Shown here: piece after piece, positions 19,301 to 28,300 of the stretch
How the letters are laid out: each line of letters starts with the position of its first letter
Position numbering within the stretch: the stretch's first letter is position 1
NCBI GenBank assembly: GCA_903844815.1
Contig: CAIMVD010000174.1
Location: 1-37,859 of the forward strand
Source of the DNA: an uncultured Bacteroidota bacterium
Lineage (GTDB): Bacteria; Bacteroidota; Bacteroidia; Bacteroidales; VadinHA17
Direction: 5' to 3'
DNA: 37,859 nucleotides
Program-made: the position numbers and the translations under genes
The notes under the pieces: model-generated
Databases searched by the model: none
What the model was told of the DNA's origin: nothing
The model's input: the letters and a program-made list of their open reading frames with translations, nothing else

Positions 19301-22300
19301 GCCTTTTTTCCCTACGTTCAGACCCTAAGGAACTGGAAAACGCTTAAAAATGAGCCCTGCATAAGCACTGCTAATTCAAAATTCAACTATAATTCAAATA
19401 TTACAATTGCACAATTTGCCAAGATACTTTGCAATGTCTTTAACCTTACCGAAGCGGATGAGAACACGGGCAGCCTTAAAAACGGTGGTGTTATAGGAAG
19501 CTCGGTCAAACTAATAAACTCCCCGACAAATGACCTTGTAGCATTTGTTAACATAATAAGCAATATCCTGGTTACCGACCTCGAAACAGAGATACCTGAA
19601 CTCCTGATTACCTCCTTTAAGGATCTCACTCAGGAGGACCTGCTCTCCTCAGTGATTGAGATAAATTGCGATGCTCTGGTGAAAAGGTCGATGATGGCCA
19701 AGGTGATTGCGAATGCCTATGGCTATAAACTAAATAAAGCTAAAAACCGTACTACGGCTCCTACTGAAGTAATGGCTATTGCAGATTCTACGGGAGTCGG
19801 GTCATCAGCGCTAATTTCAGGTCTGGGCAGTTACACCATCATAGGTGATAAATTCGAACTAAATAATATCAATTCAGGAACGGAAATCGATGAGCCACTG
19901 ACATCAAAAGTCAGGATGAAATCCGGCGAAATCCGGACCTTCGATTTTCTCAAAGACTCATGGGATGGTGCGCCAATGTTCTTCTACTGGGCGCTTGACA
20001 ACGGGGAGATGGAGTCGCTGAGGGCCAACCACCGGGCTGTAAAGGTCACGGCTCCTTCGGGTATTACAGAACCTTTAACTATCCGCCTATACAGCTTCAG
20101 GGGTACGGCGCTCGGAAATTCCGCCGAGACATATTTCAATATTCTGGTGGAACCCTCGGGTCCCGCGGTTGTTACAAAGCTCACGCCTGACTTTGCTGCA
20201 AACATTACCGATGGTAGGGGACCACTTCCGGTGCAGTTCTCAAATACTACACGAATACCAGCAGGAACCTCACAGGTATCATACCTGTGGAATTTTGGTG
20301 ACGGTTCTACTGCAAATGACCCTTCACCTGCACATACTTACCTTCAGCCGGGAACCTATACAGTGTCACTTACTGCAACCTCTTCATCGGAAAACATTAA
20401 GACAATCAAAACCGGCTTCATTACAGTTGTAGATTACAATGCCAGTGCCAGCCTGGTTGCGGTTGAATATTACTTTGACTCAGACCCGGGTGTCGGAAAA
20501 GGGACATTGCTTTCATCGGCATCACAGCCATACCTAGTTGCCACAAATAATATCGACATATCGGGACTAACCACAGGGCTTCATACAATATATTTCAGAG
20601 CCAAAGACAATATGGGTGTCTGGGGAGCGCCTCAGTTGCGGCCGTTTCTGGTGACAGACGATGACACCGGATCACCGGTGCATGAATTGGCATCAGCCGA
20701 ATATTTTTTAGATAATGCCGATAACAGGATATTGTCACATTCGGTTACCCGAAACTCCGATATCCAGTTTACCAGGAAAATTGATATCAGTCAGACATCC
20801 GAAGGGCTTCATACCCTGATGATAATGGTCAGGGACCGAAGCGGCCTTCGCAGCAATATCCTCTCCAGGCCTTTCTATGTGAGCTGTACCGCGGCCCTGT
20901 CTCCGGAGATTGCCGAATATGAGTACTCAATCGACCAGGCCGAAAACTGGACGAGCTACCGGCTAAGCATTCCATCTCTGGATAATTCAGGATCAATGAA
21001 CATAGGACTAAGTCAGGTTCCCGAGGGCTTGCATACTTTTAATATCAGGGCGGCCAGCAAAGGAGGCTATGCAGGTGCATTTGTTTCAAGATCCTTCTAT
21101 GCAAATAATAGTGCAACAGTGGAGGATGTGAAGGCCATTGAGTATGCTTTCGACAATGCGGCAGAGTTTACTCAGATCAGAAACTTCAATTCAGGAAGTG
21201 ATGTTAATTATTCAACTATACTTCCCCTGGATGCTTTGACAACCGGGCTTCATACGTTGAATATCAGGGCGGTCTCATCAGGAGGTAAGTACAGCTCCGT
21301 TTATTCTCGTCCGTCGTATATCAGCACCGGGCCTGAAAGGACGGAACTGAATGAGATACAATTTGCTTTTGATAATTCCTCTGATTTTAAAACGCTCATT
21401 TCGGGGATAAATGACACGGTTGTTGATGTTACCGGGAAGATAGGCACAGGAGATTTGTCTGACGGGCTTCATACCCTGTTTATTAAGGTTACCAATTCTT
21501 CATATTTAAATGGGAATATCCTTTCAAAACCTTTTTATGCATTCTCTCCGGAGAACAGGAAATATGGCATAACTGCCATAGAATATTCCGTTGATTCCGA
21601 CCCGTCGGCCGGAGGCGCAACGCAGCTGTCATTCGATCCCGGCAAGGATGTTACTGCTTCCGCGGCACTTAACCTGACCTCACTTTCTGCAGGATCCCAC
21701 TCAATATCTGTAAGAGCAAAAGATGAAATATCACAATGGTCCTATTCAAAAACAAATCTGTTCCAGGTTTTGGATAATAATAATCAGGCGCCTGTTGCTA
21801 ACGCGGGCAATGACCAGTCTGTTGCTGAATATTCAATTGTGACGATCGACGGAGCAGGTTCATACGATCCTGAGGGTTCAGCGTTGACCTACCAATGGAA
21901 TGCACCTGGTCTGACATTAAACCTTTCAAACCCTGTAAAACCGTCATTCAAAGTGCCGGAGATTATCTCAAATACTGATTTTACGATTGATCTTGTTGTA
22001 ACCGACGGGATTTCGTCATCACAATCTGACAGAGTTGTGATCCATGTCCTGAATGTGGAAGTAAACCATCCGCCGGTTTCCGTTATTGATGCTGCCCTTT
22101 CTGTTGATGAAGAATTGCAGGTGACATTGAACGGTTCTGCATCCTATGACGAAGATGGCAATCCCTTAACTTACCTGTGGACGGCGCCATCGGGCATCAG
22201 ACTTAGTTCTGTAACAACCCAGGGAACAACATTTATGGCACCGTCAGTGCAATCCGACACACCTTTTGAGTTGAAACTTACTGTCAGTGACGGAACATTA

Positions 22301-25300
22301 AGGACAACATCAGCAGTAACGATTATCGTCAAGAATGTTATAATAAATCATTCTCCTGTTGCTGACGCAGGGCTATACGAGACTTACTATGTCAACGAGA
22401 CAGTTAATCTCAACGGATCTGGATCTTCTGATCCTGATGGAGATCCTCTTTCTTACTTTTGGGCTGCACCGCCAGAAATAATTCTTAACTCTGCTACTGC
22501 TCCAAATCCGTTGTTTACTGCTCCAGATGTTACAAGCAGTACGGGTTACACTTTTACGCTGAGAGTCAGCGACGGGCAAAATACTTCACTTCCTGACAAT
22601 GTTGTAATCAATATAAGTCCTCCTGATCAGCAATATGATCCGCTTGATCCGGTTTCAAATGCCGGAACTGATCAGTTGGTGAATGAAGGGACAATTGTTA
22701 CACTCGATGGGTCAACGTCGGTCAGCCCGGAAGATAAACAGCTTACCTATAACTGGGTATGCCCTGCCGGAATCACCCTTAGCTCTTCCGTTTCCTCTAT
22801 GCCAACCTTTTCTGCACCTGAGGTAACGAAAAGGACGCTTTATACGTTTTACCTGACAGTAAGTGACGGCAGCAGGATTTCCGCATCAGATCAGGTGGAG
22901 ATCATAGTAAACAATAATGTTGAAAATGCGGATCCTGAAGCAAATGCGGGAGGCAGCCAGGTTGTAACCGAAGGATCAATGGTTATCCTTAATGGAACGG
23001 GGTCCTTTGACCCTGATGGAGAAACAGTGACTTACATCTGGTCAGCGCCGGCAGGAATAACATTAAGTTCGGTTAAAGAGGCTGTTCCGACTTTTACAGC
23101 TCCGGATGTCCTGACCCAGACTGACCTTACTTTTAGTCTGGTTGTAAATGATGGAATCCTGAATTCCATACCGGCGACAGTAAAAGTCCGGGTTCTTGAT
23201 AAGGACCAGCAGATTTGTACTCTTGGTGTTGCTCCTTCTGAAATAAACTCTGAGTATTCATCCGGAGGATATTCAACTTTTGCCGTGACTACTGAATGTT
23301 CATGGACAGCCGCAAGTGATCAGGAATGGTGTATCGTAACTACCTCCGGCGCTGCAAACGGTACAATTACGGCAAACTACACAGCAAATAACACTGCAAG
23401 TACAAGAAAAGCCAATATAACAGTAACAGTGAACGGGCAATTTCCTGTTGTTGTTACCCTGATGCAAGCGGCAATGCTTTTCGTTCCGGTCCTCACAACA
23501 TCCGCGATAAGCTCTGTCAGTTATACCTCAGCTGTTTCAGGTGGTATCATTGCCAGTGACGGAGGTTCGGCAATTATATCGAGGGGTATATGCTGGTCAA
23601 CTGCGGTAAATCCTTCAATTAATGATTCAAAAACGATCAATGGAGCCGGAACCGGGGTTTTCACCAGTGAATTAACGGGATTGTTGCCCGGAACTACTTA
23701 TCATGTCCGTGCCTATGCCAGCAATAGCGTTGGTAATTCGTATGGCAATGAATTAACAGTTACAACTTCAACACATTTTGTTCCAGTCTGGTGGCCGGGG
23801 AATGGTACTGAACACATGAACCTGTATGTTTTGTATGCAACAATCGATAATGCAGACCTTCAACCCGGAGACGAAATAGGAGTATTCGACGGCGATATAT
23901 GTGTTGGTATGGGCATAATAACTGCTGTACTTGATGGGACCACTATCTATCTGTCCATCAGGGTGTCGCAGGATGATCCGGATACCCAGGTAACAGACGG
24001 CTATATTTCAGGTCATTCCATAAACTACAGGATTTGGGACACAAGCGAGGGTGCAGGTTACTCCTCCTGTGAGGCAATATATAAATCGGGACAAGGAATC
24101 TTCGCCCCGGGTTCCTCCTCCTCCTTTAATTTGTCAGCAACCTCTTCAATTACACAATCGATTAAACTTGCATCGGGATGGAACATAGCTTCTTTTGCCA
24201 TTTTACCCTCCAATATGTTATTGAAAAATATACTTGATCCGCTTATAGTTGCAGGGACACTTGTAAAGGTGCAGGATAAGAAAGGAAACGCCATCGAGAA
24301 ACTTCCTGTAATAGGTTGGGTCGATGCCATTGGAATGATGAAAATAACTGAAGGATATAAGATAAAAGTGTCGGCTGCAGTAACTCAAAGTTTTACGGGT
24401 CTTCCTGTTACATTACCACAGACTGTATCGTTTGATGCCGGATGGAATATCATGGGGTATCCGTCACTCTTCTCCCAGGCTGCACTGACGGCATTCGATC
24501 CCCTGGTAACGGCCGCAACGCTAATAAAAGTTCAGGACGAAAAGGGAAATGCAATTGAGAAACTGCCAGTAATAGGATGGATCGACAATGTAAAGACACT
24601 TCTGCCAGGGAAAGGATACAAGATTAAGACCTCTGCAACCACATCCTTGACTCTAAATAATGCCACTAAAGGCACTTCCATTGCCGAGACACCCGAGGAA
24701 AAGATGAAGACCTCACATTTTATACCAGGCTTCACCGGCAACGGTTTAGAACATATGAATATCTATATTTTCAATCCTGCAATTGAAGGAGTTGGTTTGG
24801 GGGCAGGCGATGAGATAGGGGTATTTGACGGAGATGAATGTGTCGGATCCGTTGTAATAGAAACTGCAGGAAGGGATTATTACATGATTGCAGCTTCACT
24901 GGATGATCCATTAACCGATAAAAAAGATGGCTTCATGCCAGGAAATACACTAAAAATGAAGCTTTGGGATAATCACACGGGTACTGAAGTTAACCAGGGT
25001 GAAACCATTTTTGCCAAAGGATATGCTAATGCATTTGAAAAGAATGGTACAACTACACTGTCGGTGAATTTTGAAAGAGAATACAAAACTATCCTGGGTG
25101 ATGCTTTTCCTAATCCTTCAACTAAAAGCACAACTTTTATTTACCAGCTTGAAAGAGAATGTGATGTGCGGCTTGAGGTTCTGGATATTTTTGGACATAC
25201 TGTTAAGACACTCACGGATGGAATGATGCAAACAGGTTTACATAAATCAGAATGGGACAATGCTACCGTAACTGGTGAGCGGGCCAAGCCCGGAATATAT

Positions 25301-25357
25301 TTCTACAGGCTTAAAACGAGTAACAATGTTATAACCAAAAAACTAATCATTAATTGA
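16328..25357 (+). CDS. T9SS-exported M6-type metalloprotease with M23-like, SLH-like, PKD, BACON and Fn3-like domains (3009 aa)
   Basis: A hydrophobic signal peptide (residues 1-24) is followed by a propeptide. The M6 (immune inhibitor A type) zinc protease has HEFGH at 320-324 and the third ligand D330 (HExxHxxGxxD), then GHWDLMGAGNW. A second putative peptidase of M23/LytM type spans about 595-735: H615 and D619 (HxxxD), a YQH near 673, and H717-L-H719-F-E, so the zinc and catalytic residues appear intact. Two SLH-like domains (910-967 with FTDV and MTRGQAAKVL; 983-1040 with RFTDVD) and a degenerate third (to about 1135) follow. Next: PKD 1287-1369 (WNFGDGS, HTY); six repeats of an EY-FD...GLHT unit (20440-21765); five PKD/REJ-like Ig repeats (21784-23200, NAG and GS-DP/DG motifs); BACON 23212-23475; Fn3-like 23490-23770; cassette A-B-B'-A' 23774-25080; T9SS type A sorting domain. 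Inferred extracellular protease, possibly with peptidoglycan-cleaving activity. Confidence 0.93.
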   Translation: MRYFLNIFFCVVFFLTGAASLLAVSAYPYPVTITQKDGTRISVIQKGDEFISWFQTTDGFTILRNSEGIFEYAILNSDNNLVISGIKARNNQDRTSSDRLFLMGVKRGLSYSRKQASIAKSASGITETSPQKAFPAKGKRKLVCILMGFSDVPFTKTKSDFQNLFNQTGYSEDDASGSVKDYFREVSYNQLDLDVTIAGPYTAAHEMAFYGGNITNGDNIEIKDVRHRDMMYEALSAADPDINFSDYDNDNDGTVDGVYIIYAGHGEEATFGTAPDAIWAKAGFLLPVTHDGISISRYACSSELRLDTGNGISRIGVICHEFGHVIGAADYYDTDNSDAGNFEGTGHWDLMGAGNWNNNGATPAHPNPYVKVYIYSWASATTITSEVLVTMYSAEQSNNSFIRIDTQSPDEFFLIENRQQVLLFDKAIPYHGMIIYHVDGRYIDKNPLSINAGMHQGMYPVCANATGNPPLDYGMIDKNEGLPFPGKSNRQVFSNTTIPSAKSWLGEDTKLTLVNIRETNGEISFQVIGPKEPQAEESGGFDYPIGNRGYLNSITACIPQQINPEYNPLFLSADLSSTDMIASVDRGASGKSDWYVSSDAGNFAPKGVPSHAGLHPAEDWNLGPNATSDVGQPVYAVANGEVWQIRPTTSGNLVVLKHTMTDGHIYYSIYQHITAVYYNGVPNASGVCVGDDKMGYSLHDYFTKGMQIGRIASGPNHLHFEIRDGSYIELFTPSGSKNTQGFTGIGIYPLGQSNGYYTSSKSTSWDNITNAANLQSKDLQAAVENMKKDGIVDPSDFIESHRPVVYPINGGAEIYGGSPSDPLKDIRIIFSIPQKSFQVTDAKINGASIYSKASFGMISFMGGGYYNTMMDLSKTKDLISYENKTYDLEITLTNNVTLLGKINFCDPNGFTDVSDWLKSYVKALAEKGIVKGSMSGNNLLFSPDNYMTRGQAAKVLVTSAFELNLRTNAYPDLTHLINLSGQRFTDVDAENAFFPYVQTLRNWKTLKNEPCISTANSKFNYNSNITIAQFAKILCNVFNLTEADENTGSLKNGGVIGSSVKLINSPTNDLVAFVNIISNILVTDLETEIPELLITSFKDLTQEDLLSSVIEINCDALVKRSMMAKVIANAYGYKLNKAKNRTTAPTEVMAIADSTGVGSSALISGLGSYTIIGDKFELNNINSGTEIDEPLTSKVRMKSGEIRTFDFLKDSWDGAPMFFYWALDNGEMESLRANHRAVKVTAPSGITEPLTIRLYSFRGTALGNSAETYFNILVEPSGPAVVTKLTPDFAANITDGRGPLPVQFSNTTRIPAGTSQVSYLWNFGDGSTANDPSPAHTYLQPGTYTVSLTATSSSENIKTIKTGFITVVDYNASASLVAVEYYFDSDPGVGKGTLLSSASQPYLVATNNIDISGLTTGLHTIYFRAKDNMGVWGAPQLRPFLVTDDDTGSPVHELASAEYFLDNADNRILSHSVTRNSDIQFTRKIDISQTSEGLHTLMIMVRDRSGLRSNILSRPFYVSCTAALSPEIAEYEYSIDQAENWTSYRLSIPSLDNSGSMNIGLSQVPEGLHTFNIRAASKGGYAGAFVSRSFYANNSATVEDVKAIEYAFDNAAEFTQIRNFNSGSDVNYSTILPLDALTTGLHTLNIRAVSSGGKYSSVYSRPSYISTGPERTELNEIQFAFDNSSDFKTLISGINDTVVDVTGKIGTGDLSDGLHTLFIKVTNSSYLNGNILSKPFYAFSPENRKYGITAIEYSVDSDPSAGGATQLSFDPGKDVTASAALNLTSLSAGSHSISVRAKDEISQWSYSKTNLFQVLDNNNQAPVANAGNDQSVAEYSIVTIDGAGSYDPEGSALTYQWNAPGLTLNLSNPVKPSFKVPEIISNTDFTIDLVVTDGISSSQSDRVVIHVLNVEVNHPPVSVIDAALSVDEELQVTLNGSASYDEDGNPLTYLWTAPSGIRLSSVTTQGTTFMAPSVQSDTPFELKLTVSDGTLRTTSAVTIIVKNVIINHSPVADAGLYETYYVNETVNLNGSGSSDPDGDPLSYFWAAPPEIILNSATAPNPLFTAPDVTSSTGYTFTLRVSDGQNTSLPDNVVINISPPDQQYDPLDPVSNAGTDQLVNEGTIVTLDGSTSVSPEDKQLTYNWVCPAGITLSSSVSSMPTFSAPEVTKRTLYTFYLTVSDGSRISASDQVEIIVNNNVENADPEANAGGSQVVTEGSMVILNGTGSFDPDGETVTYIWSAPAGITLSSVKEAVPTFTAPDVLTQTDLTFSLVVNDGILNSIPATVKVRVLDKDQQICTLGVAPSEINSEYSSGGYSTFAVTTECSWTAASDQEWCIVTTSGAANGTITANYTANNTASTRKANITVTVNGQFPVVVTLMQAAMLFVPVLTTSAISSVSYTSAVSGGIIASDGGSAIISRGICWSTAVNPSINDSKTINGAGTGVFTSELTGLLPGTTYHVRAYASNSVGNSYGNELTVTTSTHFVPVWWPGNGTEHMNLYVLYATIDNADLQPGDEIGVFDGDICVGMGIITAVLDGTTIYLSIRVSQDDPDTQVTDGYISGHSINYRIWDTSEGAGYSSCEAIYKSGQGIFAPGSSSSFNLSATSSITQSIKLASGWNIASFAILPSNMLLKNILDPLIVAGTLVKVQDKKGNAIEKLPVIGWVDAIGMMKITEGYKIKVSAAVTQSFTGLPVTLPQTVSFDAGWNIMGYPSLFSQAALTAFDPLVTAATLIKVQDEKGNAIEKLPVIGWIDNVKTLLPGKGYKIKTSATTSLTLNNATKGTSIAETPEEKMKTSHFIPGFTGNGLEHMNIYIFNPAIEGVGLGAGDEIGVFDGDECVGSVVIETAGRDYYMIAASLDDPLTDKKDGFMPGNTLKMKLWDNHTGTEVNQGETIFAKGYANAFEKNGTTTLSVNFEREYKTILGDAFPNPSTKSTTFIYQLERECDVRLEVLDIFGHTVKTLTDGMMQTGLHKSEWDNATVTGERAKPGIYFYRLKTSNNVITKKLIIN
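23774..25080 (+). repeat. Shared stalk cassette A-B-B'-A', copy 3
   Basis: A 23774-24140, B 24150-24400, B' 24415-24670, A' 24710-25080 in the 3009 aa metalloprotease. Protein motifs match the other copies, but the DNA is clearly more diverged than between copies 1, 2 and 4. Confidence 0.85.
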
Positions 25358-25390
25358 CAATAAAAGATTTAATCAAATAATTTTAAAGGC

Positions 25391-28300
25391 ATGAATATGA
25401 AAAACCGCTTAAGTATTTTGGTTATTGTTTTAGCATCTCTGTTTTCAAATAATAAAACACTGGCGGTTACGGCTTATCCTTTACCTGTAGATATTACTCA
25501 GAAGGATGGCTCAAGACTGACAATTATTCTTCGTGGCGACGAATATATTAAATGGGCTGTTACAACAGACGGTTATTCACTTCTCAGGAATAAAGGAGGA
25601 ATTTATGAATATGCCGTATTGAATAGTGATAACGACCTTGTGCCCTCAGGAACTGCTGCCAGAAACAGGGAGGACAGGAGTATTACTGATGAGGCTTTCC
25701 TCAAAGGTGTCAATAAGGGATTGTCCTATTCAGGAAAACAGAAAGGAGTTATGAAAAGTATCATAAACCTCTCTTTAACAGCGCCACAGAAAGCCTTTCC
25801 CACCACTGGATCAAGGAAGCTTGTTTGTATACTAATTGGCTTTAAGGATGTAGCCTTTCAAAAAGCAAAATCCGATTATGAAAACCTGTTTAACCAGGTC
25901 GGATACAGTACTGATGGTGCTTCAGGGAGTGTTTATGATTTCTATAAGGAAAACTCCTATGGTAATCTTGATTTGACTGTAACGGTTGCAGGTCCGTTTA
26001 CCGCGGCAAACAATATGGCATATTATGGCGGAAATGATGTAAATGGCTACGACATGAGACCAAGGGACCTTGTTACAGAAGCCGTTAACCTGGCAAATTC
26101 TTCAGTGAATTTTGCCGATTTTGATAATGACGGGAACGGTTACGTCGATGGGGTTTATGTCATCTATGCCGGTTACGGGGAAGAGTATGCCGGTGTTAGC
26201 AGCGATGCTATATGGGCACATGCCTGGGGTATAACACCTGTGACACTTGACGGGAAGATAATAAGCAGTTATTCATGTTCGTCGGAATTACGAGGTAACA
26301 GTGGTTCCAATATTACGCGTATCGGAGTGATTTGTCATGAATTCGGTCATGTTATGGGGGCACACGATTATTATGATACAGATTACGAAACAGGCGGTCA
26401 ATACAGCGGCACAGGTATCTGGGATCTTATGGCAGGGGGAACATGGAATAATTCCGGTGCAACACCTGCTCATCATAATCCATATACAATTATTAATTCA
26501 TACGGATGGGCTTCGGCTACAACTCTCAGCTCTTCGTTGGGCATAACCATGACAAATGCAGAACAAAACTCTGGCAGTTTTTACAGGATAAATACAACCA
26601 CCGCAAATGAATATTTTTTATTGGAGAACAGGCAACAGCATAAGTTTGATACGCAGATTCCAGGCCATGGGTTGATAATATATCATGTTGACGACAATTA
26701 CATTTCCTCCAATGCCTATGAAATAAATGCAGGGGAACACCAGGGAATGTACCAGGTATGCGCCAGTGCTGCAGGCAATCCTCCTTCTGACTATGGCACA
26801 ATCAATGCAAGTGGCCTTCCGTTTCCGGGAAGTTCGGGAAAAACATCCTTTTCTGATCTTACAACACCTTCATCTCAGTCGTGGGCCTTGGCCAATACAA
26901 ACATAATAATCAGCAATATAGCTGAAAATATAACCAATAAGACAATAAGTTTTGATTTTACTCCTGTTGCAACAGTTAGTCGTCCTGCTTTAAGCACAAC
27001 AATAGTTTCATCAATCACAATATCTGCAGCCTCCTCCGGCGGTAATGTAACTTCTGATGGCGGTGGACCGATTACTTTAAAAGGAGTATGCTGGAGTATT
27101 TCATCAGGTCCAACTATGACTGACAATAAAACCGTCGACGGAAGCGGGACCGGGATATTCTCAAGCTCCATTACAGGATTAACTTCCGGAACTACCTATT
27201 ATGTAAGGGCCTATGCAACCAACAGTGCAGGAGGAGCTTATGGCAATGAAATTAGCTTCACAACAAATGCAGTTAGTTTACCTGTAATTACGACTTCACC
27301 CATAACATCAGTTTTATATAGCTCATCAATTTCAGGTGGTGAAATAATATTTGATGGTGGTAGTGAAATTACTGCACGAGGTGTTTGCTGGTCAGAATCA
27401 TCAGATCCGACGCTTTCAAATTCTTTGACGAACGATGGAACCGGAACGGGTCAATTTGAAAGCAGCATAACCGGACTATTGCCTGGAAAGACATATCATG
27501 TCCGCGCTTATGCAACCAACATCGGCGGCACCTCATACGGAGAGGATTTATCCTTCAACACAAAGTCGGTTGAAGTTCCGATTCTAAATACAACTGACAT
27601 ATCTTCCATTCTGAAAACATCGGCTTTTTCCGGAGGCAATATTACTTCTAATGGAGGTGCAGAAATTACTCAACGAGGTGTATGTTGGAACAATACAGGA
27701 AATCCAACCAAATTCAGTGCCTATACCTCCGATGGAACGGGAACAGAGTCTTTTACCAGCAGGATTACAGGGCTTACAGGAACTACAACTTATTATGTCA
27801 GGGCATATGCCATTAACAGCGCCGGAACATCTTACGGAAATCAGGTAAGCTTTACAACTTCAGCAGATGAGTTAATACCAACGGTTTCTGCACCACACAT
27901 GCCAGAAGGTTATACAAAGACTTCAGTTACTTTATATGGAGATGTTTCAAGCGACGGCGGAGCTGATGTTTTAGAAAGAGGAGTGTGTTGGAGTACATCC
28001 GTTGATCCCACAATTGATGGTGATCATGTCTTTAATGGTTCTGGTCTGGGAGCATTTACCTGCAGTATAGCAGGGCTTACTCAAAACACAACATATTATG
28101 CCCGCGCATATGCAACCAATAATGCAGGAACTGCCTATAGCTGGAATAGTGTGTTCAAAACAACGTTGGGAATCGTTTTTAATCCAGATTTAAAATATGG
28201 ATCTGTGAAAGATATTGACGAACATACATACAAAACAATTCAGATTGGAAACCAGACATGGATGGCTGAAAACCTCAAAACAACTAAGTACAACGATGAA

